The notes beneath the pieces were generated by a model. That model was not told where the DNA came from. It saw only the letters and a list, made by a program, of their open reading frames with translations, and ran no database searches. A DNA stretch of 64,000 nucleotides, from positions 196,508-260,507 of the forward strand of contig NZ_JAFB01000015.1 in assembly GCF_000519205.1 (NCBI RefSeq). Direction: 5' to 3'. This DNA comes from Amycolatopsis taiwanensis DSM 45107. GTDB taxonomy: Bacteria > Actinomycetota > Actinomycetes > Mycobacteriales > Pseudonocardiaceae. Positions 54,427 through 63,335 of the stretch are shown here, piece after piece (the stretch's first letter is position 1; the number at the start of each line of letters is the position of its first letter). The position numbers were made by a program, and so were the translations under genes.

Positions 54427-54688
54427 CATGGACTGGACCGGTCCCACGCCCTGAACCGCGAACACAGGCCCCCGAACCAGGACCACACGCTCCCGAACCG
54501 GGAACATGGACGCCCGAACCCGGCACTCGCGCTCCCGAACCGGGAACATGGGCACCTGGACCGGGAACTCGCGCGCCTGGACCGGGGACACGCCCGGTCT
54601 TGGCGTGTCCCCGGTTGGGGAGGCTGAGTTCCGAGTTGGGGAGGGCGAGTTCTGGGTTGGGGAGGGCGAGTTCCGGGTTGGGGGAAGA
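54427..54688. repeat. Palindromic 21-bp repeat array E (8 reverse + hairpin + 4 forward units)
   Basis: Eight minus-strand units (54427-54594), more diverged outward, face four plus-strand units (54605-54688). They meet at ACCGGGGACACGCC (54581-54594), loop CGGTCTT, GGCGTGTCCCCGGT (54602-54615): the same 14-bp stem as in array C. The array begins 5 bp after the preceding stop codon and ends about 95 bp before boxC. The remaining gap contains no recognised promoter. Confidence 0.88.
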
Positions 54689-54783
54689 TCTGCGGAGGCC
54701 GGGGAGGAGGGGGTGCTTGGGTCGGGACGGCAAAGAATCTACAGAATATTGACGGCCGGGATGATCGTGTAGACAATCAGGAC

Positions 54784-56400
54784 ATGACGAAGGTGTCATT
54801 TGACCGGCATCCCGACGACTACCGCCACTGGCACCTGCGCATCGAGCCGCCGATCGCGTGGCTCGAACTGGACGTGGACGCCAACGGTGGCATCGTCGAC
54901 GGCTACGAGCTCAAGCTGAACTCCTACGACCTCGGCGTGGACATCGAGCTACACGACGCGGTGCAACGCCTTCGTTTCGAGCATCCCGAGGTGCGCGCGG
55001 TGATCATCACCAGCGCCAAGGAGAAGGTGTTCAGCGCGGGCGCCAACATCCGGATGCTCGCCGCCTCCTCGCACGAGTGGAAGGTGAACTTCTGCAAGTT
55101 CACCAACGAGACCCGCAACGCGATCGAGGACGCCACCGAGTATTCCGGCCAGCTCTACCTCGCCGCGGTGAACGGCAGTTGCGCCGGAGGCGGCTACGAG
55201 ATCGCCTTGGCCTGCGAGCGGATCCTGCTGGTCGATGACAACTCCTCGACCGTCGCGCTGCCCGAGGTGCCGCTGCTGGGCGTGCTGCCCGGAACCGGCG
55301 GGCTCACGCGGCTGGTCGACAAGCGCAAGGTCCGCCGGGACCGCGCGGACGTCTTCGCCACCCGGCCGGACGGGATGAAGGGCCGCGCCGCGGTGGACTG
55401 GGGCTTGGTCGACGAACTGGTGCCGCGCCAGGATTTCCGCGAGGCGGTCGCCCACCGCGCTCGTGAACTCGCCGCGGGAAGCGACCGGCCCGAAGGCGCG
55501 CGTCGCGTCGAGCTGACCCCGTTGAACCGCACCGAGACGGACGTTGGCGTCGAGTACACCTACGTGTCCGCGGAACTCGACCGCGACCTCGGCGCGGTCA
55601 ACATCACCGTGCACGGGTCCGGGGAGCCCGGTTGGCTGCTGACCATGACCAGGGAGCTGGACGACCTCATCCTCCGGCTGCGTACCAACGAGCCGGAACT
55701 CGGGGTCTGGGTGCTTCGCACCGAAGGCGACCCCGAAGCCGTACTGGCGAGCGAGCGCGAGGTGCTGTCCGGAAACGACTGGCTGGCCAACGAGATCCGG
55801 CACTACTACAAGCGCACGCTGAAACGCCTGGATGTCACCAGCCGCAGCCTGATCGCGTTGATCGAGCCGGGCAGCTGTTTCGCCGGTGTGCTGCTGGAGC
55901 TGGCGCTGGCCTGTGATCGTCAGTACATATTGGACGGTCCACCGATCGACGACGAGGAAAGCGAGCAGCGCGCCGCGATCGTGCTGTCCGACGCGAACTT
56001 CGGCGCCTTCCCGATGGGCAACGGACTGTCCAGACTGGAGTCCCGGTTCTACACCGAGCACGACCACCTCGACTGGCTCAAGCGGGAGCGCGACCGCCCG
56101 CTGGAGGCGGCGGATGCGATGGAGCTCGGTCTGGTCACCGACGCGCCGGACGACCTGGACTGGGTGGACGAGATCCGGATCGTGCTCGAAGGCCGGGCCG
56201 CGCTGTCCCCGGACGCGCTGACCGGCATGGAAGCCAACCACCGGTTCGTCGGGCCGGAGACCGTCGAGACCAAGATCTTCGCGCGGCTGTCCGCCTGGCA
56301 GAACTGGATCTTCACCAGGCCGAACGCGTCGGGGCCGGAGGGCGCGCTGCGCCGGTACGGTACCGGGCAGAAGGCGAACTTCGACCACAAACGGGTGTGA
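54784..56400 (+). CDS. boxC: 2,3-epoxybenzoyl-CoA dihydrolase (BoxC)
   Basis: A 538-residue member of the crotonase fold in the aerobic benzoyl-CoA pathway. It opens the epoxide ring of 2,3-epoxybenzoyl-CoA and releases formate to give 3,4-dehydroadipyl-CoA semialdehyde. Visible landmarks are ITSAKEKVFSAGANIRML, NGSCAGGGYEIALACE and LPEVPLLGVLPGTGGLTRL; a second crotonase-like half follows. Full family length. ATG 54784; its stop is 4 bp before boxB. Confidence 0.92.
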   Translation: MTKVSFDRHPDDYRHWHLRIEPPIAWLELDVDANGGIVDGYELKLNSYDLGVDIELHDAVQRLRFEHPEVRAVIITSAKEKVFSAGANIRMLAASSHEWKVNFCKFTNETRNAIEDATEYSGQLYLAAVNGSCAGGGYEIALACERILLVDDNSSTVALPEVPLLGVLPGTGGLTRLVDKRKVRRDRADVFATRPDGMKGRAAVDWGLVDELVPRQDFREAVAHRARELAAGSDRPEGARRVELTPLNRTETDVGVEYTYVSAELDRDLGAVNITVHGSGEPGWLLTMTRELDDLILRLRTNEPELGVWVLRTEGDPEAVLASEREVLSGNDWLANEIRHYYKRTLKRLDVTSRSLIALIEPGSCFAGVLLELALACDRQYILDGPPIDDEESEQRAAIVLSDANFGAFPMGNGLSRLESRFYTEHDHLDWLKRERDRPLEAADAMELGLVTDAPDDLDWVDEIRIVLEGRAALSPDALTGMEANHRFVGPETVETKIFARLSAWQNWIFTRPNASGPEGALRRYGTGQKANFDHKRV

Positions 56401-56404
56401 CGAG

Positions 56405-57823
56405 ATGCCGGAGAAGATCGACTACGCGACCAAGATCCCCAACAACGTCAACCTGGGCGAGGACCGGCGGTTGCAGCGGGCCCTGGAAGGCTGGCAGCCG
56501 AAGTTCATGAACTGGTGGGGCGAGATGGGGCCCACGCTCGAGACGCACGGGGTGTACCTGCGCACCGCGGTCAGCGTCGGCCGGGACGGCTGGGCGCATT
56601 TCGACCACGTCAACGTGCCGGACTACCGGTGGGGGATCTTCCTCGCCGAACGGGACCCGGGCCGCACCATCGCCTTCGGCGAGCACCAGGGCGAGCCGGC
56701 GTGGCAGCAGGTTCCGGGCGAGTACCGGGCGGATCTGCAGCGGTTGATCGTGATCCAGGGCGATACCGAGCCGGCGTCGGTGGAGCAGCAGAAACTGCTC
56801 GGGCTGACCGCGCCGAGCCTGTACGACCTGCGCAATCTCTTCCAGGTCAACGTGGAGGAGGGCCGCCACCTGTGGGCCATGGTGTACCTGCTGCACGCCT
56901 ATTTCGGCCGGGAAGGCCGTGAGGAGGCCGAAGCCCTGCTGCACCGCAACTCGGGCAGCCCGGACGCGCCGCGCATCCTGGGCGCGTTCAACGAGGAGAC
57001 CGCCGACTGGCTGGCCTTCTACATGTTCACCTACTTCACCGACCGCGATGGTAAGTACCAGCTGGGCACGCTCAAAGAATCGGCCTTCGACCCGCTCTCG
57101 CGCACCTGCGAGTTCATGCTCAAGGAGGAGGCGCACCACATGTTCGTGGGCACCACCGGTGTGGACCGCGTGGTGCAGCGCAGCGTCGAGCTGATCCGCG
57201 AGCACGACACGATGGACATCGGCCCGCACGGCGGGATCCCGCTGGAGGTCATCCAGCGCTACCTCAACTTCCACTACACGGTTTCGCTCGACCTGTTCGG
57301 CAGCGAGACCTCCACCAACGCCGCCAACTACTACACCGCGGGCCTCAAGGGCCGGTGGCTGGAGACCCGGCGCAACGACGACCACCGGCTCACCGAGGAC
57401 AGCGACGAACTCCAGCGGCCGCGCGACGACGGCACCTGGGAACACGACGAGGTGCAGAAGATCCTGCTGCTGAACCTCGATCTGCGCGGCGAGTACATCG
57501 CCGACTGCACCACGGGTGTGAAGCGGTGGAACAAGATTCTCTCCGACGCGGAGATCCCGTTCCGCCTGAAGCTGCCGCACCCTGGTTTCAACCGGCAAGT
57601 CGGCATAAACTCCGGCCACCACATCACGCCGGACGGGACCATCGTGGACGAGCAGACTTGGCAGGCGGGGAAGAAGCGCTGGTTGCCCACCAGCGAGGAT
57701 CTGGCCTTCGTCCGTTCCCTGATGCGCCCGGTGTACGAGCGGGGCAAGATCGCGAGCTGGGTCGCCCCGCCGCGACAGGGCATCAATGGCAAACCGTTCG
57801 ACTACGAGTACGTCCACCTGTAG
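56405..57823 (+). CDS. boxB: Benzoyl-CoA 2,3-epoxidase, oxygenase subunit (BoxB)
   Basis: A 472-residue non-haem diiron enzyme that epoxidises benzoyl-CoA with O2. The two iron-ligand helices show ExxH motifs: VEEGRHLWAMVYLL and LKEEAHHMFVGTTG. It needs an NADPH reductase, BoxA, which is not encoded in this window. Follows boxC by 4 bp, so the two are one operon. Confidence 0.93.
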   Translation: MPEKIDYATKIPNNVNLGEDRRLQRALEGWQPKFMNWWGEMGPTLETHGVYLRTAVSVGRDGWAHFDHVNVPDYRWGIFLAERDPGRTIAFGEHQGEPAWQQVPGEYRADLQRLIVIQGDTEPASVEQQKLLGLTAPSLYDLRNLFQVNVEEGRHLWAMVYLLHAYFGREGREEAEALLHRNSGSPDAPRILGAFNEETADWLAFYMFTYFTDRDGKYQLGTLKESAFDPLSRTCEFMLKEEAHHMFVGTTGVDRVVQRSVELIREHDTMDIGPHGGIPLEVIQRYLNFHYTVSLDLFGSETSTNAANYYTAGLKGRWLETRRNDDHRLTEDSDELQRPRDDGTWEHDEVQKILLLNLDLRGEYIADCTTGVKRWNKILSDAEIPFRLKLPHPGFNRQVGINSGHHITPDGTIVDEQTWQAGKKRWLPTSEDLAFVRSLMRPVYERGKIASWVAPPRQGINGKPFDYEYVHL

Positions 57824-58031
57824 CCGGCCGCAGCGATGAGTAGCCCTAGCCCTTTGCCAAGTCGCGGCGGCGGCCAAGGTAACCACCACACGCGCGCTTG
57901 TGTCCCGCTGTCGGGGCGGCGGGGCGCCCAGGGCGATGAGGTGACTCGATCGTGGATGGTGCGCCCTGTCGACACGGTCGCGCGCAAACCTGCGAACAAA
58001 GAGCGGTTCGGGAGAGCGAGGAGAGGCGGCC

Positions 58032-59609
58032 ATGGCCGGGTCCAATTCTGCGTTCAATGCGGCGGATTACCTGCTCGATCGCCAGGTGCGCGAGGGTAAC
58101 GGAGACCGGGTCGCGGTCGTCACGTCCGGCCGGACGCTGAGCTACGGCGAGCTGGCCGCCGAGGTGCACCGGGTGGCCGGCGGGCTGGCCGCCATCGGTG
58201 TCCGTCCGGAGGAGCGGGTGATGCTGTGCATGGTCGACGGCATCGAGATGCTCACCGGGATCCTCGGCGCGATGCGGCTCGGCGCCGTCCCGGTGCCGGT
58301 CTCCACCATGGTCACCGGGCCGGAACTGGGCAAGGTGCTGGCCGATTCGCGGGCGCGCGTGCTGTGCGTGTCGGACGAGTTCAGTGCCGCGGCGAAGGCG
58401 GCGATCGAACTGGCGCCCGAGGTGACCGACGTGGTGCTCGACCGTGCCGATCCCATCCATTTTTCCACCCGGATAAAAACGCACGACTGGACAGAACTGT
58501 CCACATCGGAGACTTGGCCGGCATACCGGACCTGGGAGGACTCGCCCGCGCTGTGGCTTTACACCTCGGGGACCACGGGGGAGCCGAAGGGCGCGATGCA
58601 CCGTCACGCGAGCATCCGGGCGGTGTGCGAAACCTACGGCAGCCAGGTACTGGGCATTCGCGACGACGACCGGTGTTTCTCCGTGGCGAAGCTGTTCTTC
58701 GCTTACGGAATAGGAAATTCGGCGTTCTTCCCACTGGCCGTGGGCGCGTCCTCCATTTTGGACCCAGGACGGCCTGACCCGCACGCGGTGGCCGAGACGG
58801 TGCGCGCCGGCCGCCCGACGTTGTTCTTCGGGGTGCCCACGTTCTACTCGGCGCTGCTGGCCAGCGATATCCCGGACGACACGTTTTCGTCGGTGCGCCA
58901 GGCGGTTTCGGCCGGTGAACCGCTGCCCGCGGTGATTTTCGAACGGTTCCGGGAACGGTTCGGCGTGGAGATTCTCGACGGCATCGGCTCGACCGAGGCC
59001 CTGCACATCTTCCTGTCCAACCGGCCCGGCCAGGCGGTGCCCGGCACCACCGGCGTAGCGGTCCCCGGTTACGACGTCGAGATCCGCGACACCGGCGGCG
59101 CGGTGATCGATGGCGCCGGACAGCCGGGTGAACTGTATGTGCGGGGACCGTCCACCGCGGTCGGTTACTGGAGCCGTTACGAGACAACGAAACTGGTCTT
59201 CCAGGGCGAGTGGCTGCGCACCGGGGACAGCTACCTCCGCAACGACGACGGCACCTACACCTGCCTTGGCCGTTTCAACGACATGTTGAAGGCGGGCGGT
59301 ATCTGGGTTTCACCGGCCGAAGTGGAGCAACGGTTGCTGCAGCATCCCGACGTGGCCGAGGCGGCGGTGGTCGCCGCGCCGGACACGGACGGCATCGACA
59401 AACCGGTCGCGTGCGTGGTTCCGGCGGCGGGCCGCGAAGTGGACGAGCGGGCGCTGATCGAGTTCTGCCGGGAGGGACTCGCCTCGTTCAAGCGACCGCG
59501 GGCGGTGGTGTCTGTCGCCGAGTTGCCGAAGACCGCGACCGGCAAGATCCGCCGCAACGTCGTCCGTGAGTCCGTCCGTGACGCGCTGCTTCCGGGAGCA
59601 CTCGCATGA
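58032..59609 (+). CDS. Benzoate-CoA ligase family protein
   Basis: A 525-residue adenylate-forming ligase. The AMP-binding motif is [17 protein letters not shown], the A5 region is [12 protein letters not shown], and the A10 lysine is in [11 protein letters not shown]. Most like benzoate-CoA ligases, supplying benzoyl-CoA to BoxB and BoxC. ATG 58032 has AGGAGAGG upstream. The 208-bp gap after boxB may hold its own promoter. Its stop overlaps a 15-codon frame (ATGA). Confidence 0.9.
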   Translation: MAGSNSAFNAADYLLDRQVREGNGDRVAVVTSGRTLSYGELAAEVHRVAGGLAAIGVRPEERVMLCMVDGIEMLTGILGAMRLGAVPVPVSTMVTGPELGKVLADSRARVLCVSDEFSAAAKAAIELAPEVTDVVLDRADPIHFSTRIKTHDWTELSTSETWPAYRTWEDSPALWLYTSGTTGEPKGAMHRHASIRAVCETYGSQVLGIRDDDRCFSVAKLFFAYGIGNSAFFPLAVGASSILDPGRPDPHAVAETVRAGRPTLFFGVPTFYSALLASDIPDDTFSSVRQAVSAGEPLPAVIFERFRERFGVEILDGIGSTEALHIFLSNRPGQAVPGTTGVAVPGYDVEIRDTGGAVIDGAGQPGELYVRGPSTAVGYWSRYETTKLVFQGEWLRTGDSYLRNDDGTYTCLGRFNDMLKAGGIWVSPAEVEQRLLQHPDVAEAAVVAAPDTDGIDKPVACVVPAAGREVDERALIEFCREGLASFKRPRAVVSVAELPKTATGKIRRNVVRESVRDALLPGALA

Positions 59610-59653
59610 CGTCGGCGTGGGTATACAGTGGACACGAGGGAGCGTGCCCGTGA
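59606..59653 (+). CDS. 15-codon overlapping mini-frame (translational relay candidate)
   Basis: ATG at 59606 overlaps the ligase stop (ATGA), and its own TGA at 59651-59653 overlaps the GTG start of the amidohydrolase (GTGA). The peptide ([15 protein letters not shown]) has no recognised motif. Overlaps at both ends suggest ribosomes pass from ligase to amidohydrolase through this frame. Confidence 0.35.
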   Translation: MTSAWVYSGHEGACP

Positions 59654-60507
59654 TTTCTGGCCGCACCGTCGTCGATGCCCACGTACACGTGCCGAAGCTG
59701 AGCACGGTCAAACCCGCCTGGCTGGAGTGGGCCGACCAGTTCTCTGGACCGCACAGCTGGCGCGATGCCTATGACGACAACGGCGATCCGGTGCCGGCGA
59801 AGGTGGACGCCCTCATGGCGGCCGAGGGCGTGGACCGGGCCCTGCTGTTCTGCGAGTACAGCCCCCGCGCGACCGGCATGCAGCCGATCGAGGATCTCCT
59901 GCCGATCGTGGCGCACAATCCCGTCCGTTTCCGGCTGGTCGCGAACGTCAACCCGCACCTGCACCATCCGCTGGCCGCGGAGGTCGAGCGGCAACTGGAC
60001 CTCGGCGCCGTCGCGCTGAAACTGCACCCGGTGCACGGCGCGTTTTCTGCCGCGGACAAGGAGGTTTACGCGGCATACCACGTGTGTGCCGACCGCGGCG
60101 TGCCGGTGATCCTGCATTCGGGTACCAGCAGTTTCCCCGGGGCGCGGGCGAGTTTCGGCAACCCGGAACTGCTTTCGGACGTGGTGGAGGACTTCCCCGG
60201 GGTGCAGTTCGTGTTCGCGCACGGCGGGCGGGGGTGGTGGTACGACGTGGCCGCGTTCCTCGCGCTGGCGCGGGACAACGTGTGGCTCGACCTGGCCGGG
60301 TTGCCGCCGAAGAAGCTGCCCGAGTACTACGCGCGCTTCGACTTCGCCCGGCTGGCCGAGAAGTTCGTGTTCGGGACCGACTGGCCGGGCGTCCCCGGCC
60401 CGGGCCGCAACGCGGCGGCGCTGGCCTCGCTCGGCCTTTCGGACGAGGTGCTCACCGGGGCCCTGTCGGCCAACGCGGCCAAGCTCTTTCCCTCGCTCGG
60501 CATCTGA
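59650..60507 (+). CDS. Amidohydrolase-2 family metal-dependent hydrolase
   Basis: A 285-residue TIM-barrel hydrolase or decarboxylase of the ACMSD-like type. Metal-site motifs: [37 protein letters not shown] and FGTDWPG. The GTG at 59650 lies 7 nt after GAGGGAG and overlaps the end of the mini-frame; starting further upstream would run through the ligase gene. In this operon it may act on a benzoate-like amide, a lactone or a ring-cleavage product; the step is not known. Confidence 0.82.
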   Translation: MISGRTVVDAHVHVPKLSTVKPAWLEWADQFSGPHSWRDAYDDNGDPVPAKVDALMAAEGVDRALLFCEYSPRATGMQPIEDLLPIVAHNPVRFRLVANVNPHLHHPLAAEVERQLDLGAVALKLHPVHGAFSAADKEVYAAYHVCADRGVPVILHSGTSSFPGARASFGNPELLSDVVEDFPGVQFVFAHGGRGWWYDVAAFLALARDNVWLDLAGLPPKKLPEYYARFDFARLAEKFVFGTDWPGVPGPGRNAAALASLGLSDEVLTGALSANAAKLFPSLGI

Positions 60508-60509
60508 TG

Positions 60510-61587
60510 CCGCGCGAGTTCCGTAGCCGAACCGCCTCAGCCGCAGGCTGTTGGACACGACGAACAGCGACGAGAACGCCATCGCTGCGGCCGCGACCAA
60601 CGGGTTGAGCAGGCCCGCCGCGGCCAACGGCAACGCGGCGACGTCGTAGCCGAAGGCCCAGGCAAGGTTGCCGCGGATGGTGCGCAGCGTCGCCCGTGCC
60701 AGCCGGATCGCGCACGGGATGACCTCGAGATCGGTGCGCATGAGGATCAGGTCCGCCGCGCCGATCGTCGGTGCCGGTCACCACCGCGAGCCCCAGATCG
60801 GCTCGGGCCAGCGCGGGCGCGTCGTTGACCCCGTCGCCGACCATGGCGACCGTGCGACCCTGTTCCCGCAGGCGGACGAGCACCCTGGCCTTGTCGGCGG
60901 GCATCACTTCGGCGATGACCTCGCCGACGCCGATCTCCGCGGCCACGGCCCGCGCGGCGGCTTCGTTGTCCCCGGTCAACAGCACTGTGCGCAGCCCCAG
61001 CTCGTGCAGTTCGGCGACCGCCGCGGCGGCGCTGGGCCGGACGGTGTCGGCGACGGCGATCATGCCCTACCGCGCCGTCGACGGCGACCAGCACGCTGGT
61101 GCGGCCCACGTGCTCCCACTCCGCGCGTACCGTCGCCAGCTGCGGTGGCACGTTCATCCATTCGGCCGCCAGCAGCCGCACCGAGCCGATCAGCACGTCC
61201 CGGCCCGCCACCCGGCCACGGGCACCGAGCCCGGACAGCGCTCGGAAGTCCTCGACGTCGGCGGGACGACCGGTCTCGGCGATGGCGCGGGCGACCGCGT
61301 GTTCGGAGGCGTTCTCGACGGCACCGGCGAAACGCAGCAGTTCGGCGCGTGGCACGCTCGCGGCGGTGCGGATGTCGAACGCCGACATCCGTCCGGTCGT
61401 CACGGTGCGGTCTTGTCGAGCACCTGACCGATCAGCACGTCGACGCCGACCGGCTCGGTCAGGGTCACCGTCGCGGACACACCGTCGAGCTGGTTGAGTT
61501 CGCGCTCGACCCGCGCCGCGCAGGCCGCATCCCGCCGATCGCCAGCTCCAGCGGGGCCGCCTGCGTGGTCACGGACGATTCGGGCAT
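60510..61587 (-). pseudogene. Broken copper-type P1B ATPase (CopA-like)
   Basis: Pieces of one P-type ATPase appear in order but in different frames. An HMA domain (ACAARVERELNQLDGV) has a damaged MxCxxC. The phosphorylation site DKTGTVTTGRM is split by a 1-base deletion near 61405. The nucleotide domain (ENASEHAVARAIAET) is intact. A further break lies before [10 protein letters not shown]. The hinge [20 protein letters not shown] is followed by a frameshift before [13 protein letters not shown], and then come the last helices. The membrane part between HMA and phosphorylation site is missing. Several lesions plus a deletion make an inactive gene certain. Confidence 0.88.
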
Positions 61588-61704
61588 CAAACTTCCCCTG
61601 CCTGAAAAGTCCCCGCGGCCGTCGCCGAACCTGGCCGCCGCAGCCAGTATCCCCCGGTGCCACAACGGGAAACGCCCACCCCTGGAGTCTGATGAGGACA
61701 GACC

Positions 61705-62035
61705 ATGGCCGGTATCGAGCCGTTGTCCTGGCGGAGCGTCGCCACCGCCTGGGCCATGCCATTTCCGGTCGCCGTCTTCGTCGTGGTCGCCGCGCTGGCT
61801 TACCTCGTGGCCGCACGCCGCGTCCCGGACTGGCGACGCCGTGACACGACGTGGTTCCTCCTGGGGCTCGCGATAATCGCGGTCGCGGCCGGGGGCAGCG
61901 TCAACGTCTACAGCCGGGTCTTGTTCACGGCGCAAGAACATCGACGACGACGAGGAAGCCCTCCACGCCTACAACGAGATGCTCGCCCGCATGGCGAAAA
62001 AGCCCCACCGGCGCCACGGCCAGGACTCCCCGTAA
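61705..62035 (+). pseudogene. CtaG-like cytochrome oxidase assembly / copper membrane protein, internally deleted
   Basis: The first 75 residues (FPVAVFVVVAALAYLVAARR, then TTWFLLGLAIIAVA and VYSRVLFTA) match the start of CtaG-family membrane proteins. Right after VLFTA, where the family continues HMVQHM, the frame breaks. The last 33 codons in another frame (NIDDDEEALHAYNEMLARMA) are the usual C-terminus. About 150 codons in between are gone. It lies beside the broken copper ATPase. Confidence 0.75.
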
Positions 62036-62053
62036 CCGGCGGCATCCGATGGC

Positions 62054-62116
62054 GTGTCCCCGCCCCAGGACACCGTGTCCCCGATCAAGGCGCGCGAGTT
62101 CCGGGTTCAGCTAGTG
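62054..62116 (+). repeat. Intergenic 21-bp repeat array F (3 units)
   Basis: Two GTGTCCCCG-type units and one GAGTTCCGG-type unit, 18 bp after the end of the CtaG remnant. The last few bases overlap the stop codon of the convergent XRE-ricin gene. Confidence 0.78.
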
Positions 62117-63181
62117 CCGCTCGGAGACCGCGCCAGGTTCGACAGTGAACTCCTGGGCGGCGTTGCCGTTGCAGGGGTTCTGGATGAGCTGGACACCGGC
62201 GTCGGCACTGTCCTGAAAAACGCCGATGCACCATTGCGGTCCCGAGGCCGAATGCAGCCGGTAGCCGGGCCGCGGCTCAGCCACCGGTTCGAAGAGGAAT
62301 CGCTGGTCTTTCCGGCCTTTCTCGCACTCGGCACCGGCCAGGAGGACTTCGGTGTGGGTGCCGCCGTAGTCGACCGTTACGCAGCCTTCGCCGTTAGTCG
62401 GATGGTGCAGCACCAGTCGATAGGCGCCGTCGTCCGGCTCGAGGGTCATCGGCGGCGACGCCGTCGCGCAGTCGTACTGGCCGAGCACGGTGCGCCCGGA
62501 GTCGACGAACTTTTCCGGGCCCTCGCCAGTACACAGGCCGGTGTGTGCGAGCCGTAACCGCACGGGCCCGGTTGGTGGGGCGGCGGCCGGGCTCGTACCG
62601 GCGTTCGTGACGCTCGTGGCCGCATCAACCGCGCGTGGCGGCGCATCGACCGTACTCCGCGATTGGTCCCCCGATGACTTCCGCAGCGCGGAAGTCGTCA
62701 GCAGCACGCCGATCACCGCGACCGCGAGCGTCGCCACGCCGAGCGCCGGCCAGCCCAGCCGTTTGCGCCGTGCCGGGGTGACCGGCTCTGGCTCGGCTGA
62801 CGGGGTGACCGGTTCCGGCTTGGCCGACGGTTCCGATTCGGCTGACGGCATGGCCGGTTTCGGCTCGGCGTCGTCGTACGGCTCGGTGTCGTCCGGGATG
62901 GCCCCGGCGGCCAACCGGGACCTGGCGGCCAGCCACCGCTGCACGGTCGCCTCGTCGCCGCCACAGGCACGGATGAACGTGGCGAGGAGGTCCGCCCGCG
63001 GCAGGGCGTCGCGGGACAGCGCCCCGCTGATGGTCGAGCTCGGCAGTACCCCGCCGGTCCGTGCGGCTCGGCGCGTCAACTCGCGGTAGCTCAAATCGGT
63101 GTGCGCGCGCAGCCGCCGCATGGCGGCCACGAACTCGGCGGGGTCGTTGGCGGTGGCCGGATCCGGCCAGTCGTCGAACAC
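62111..63181 (-). CDS. XRE-HTH, single-TM, ricin-like protein
   Basis: A 356-residue protein with three parts. Residues 14-75 are an N-terminal helix-turn-helix of the actinobacterial XRE kind (LSYRELTRRAA...STISGALSRDALPR). After an acidic repeat linker (EPVTPSAEPEPVTP) comes one membrane helix at about 143-165. An outer domain follows with ricin-B-like blocks (LGQYDCA, GEGCVTVDYGG, QWCIGVFQ, IQNPCNGNAAQEFTV). So a DNA- or partner-binding cytoplasmic part is joined to a likely carbohydrate-binding outer part. GTG 63181 follows GGGGAGGA. Divergent from the exported-protein gene. Confidence 0.85.
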   Translation of the reverse strand: MFDDWPDPATANDPAEFVAAMRRLRAHTDLSYRELTRRAARTGGVLPSSTISGALSRDALPRADLLATFIRACGGDEATVQRWLAARSRLAAGAIPDDTEPYDDAEPKPAMPSAESEPSAKPEPVTPSAEPEPVTPARRKRLGWPALGVATLAVAVIGVLLTTSALRKSSGDQSRSTVDAPPRAVDAATSVTNAGTSPAAAPPTGPVRLRLAHTGLCTGEGPEKFVDSGRTVLGQYDCATASPPMTLEPDDGAYRLVLHHPTNGEGCVTVDYGGTHTEVLLAGAECEKGRKDQRFLFEPVAEPRPGYRLHSASGPQWCIGVFQDSADAGVQLIQNPCNGNAAQEFTVEPGAVSERH

Positions 63182-63335
63182 TGACGGTTCCTCCCCAGGT
63201 ATGAAAACTGCGCACAGTCTAGGGGTGTCCGGATTCGTCCGGGAACGTCCGGACAAGTTGCCCTGACGTTGGTCGGACGGGTTGGTTCTCCAGCGGCACA
63301 TTGAGGGGGTCCGGAGTCAAGGAGGACGAAGACTC

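Noticed and set aside
60510..61587. Sequencing errors as the cause of the frameshifts in the P-type ATPase
   Set aside because: Single errors cannot be excluded from sequence alone, but the loss of the entire membrane region and the second broken copper gene nearby point to real decay.
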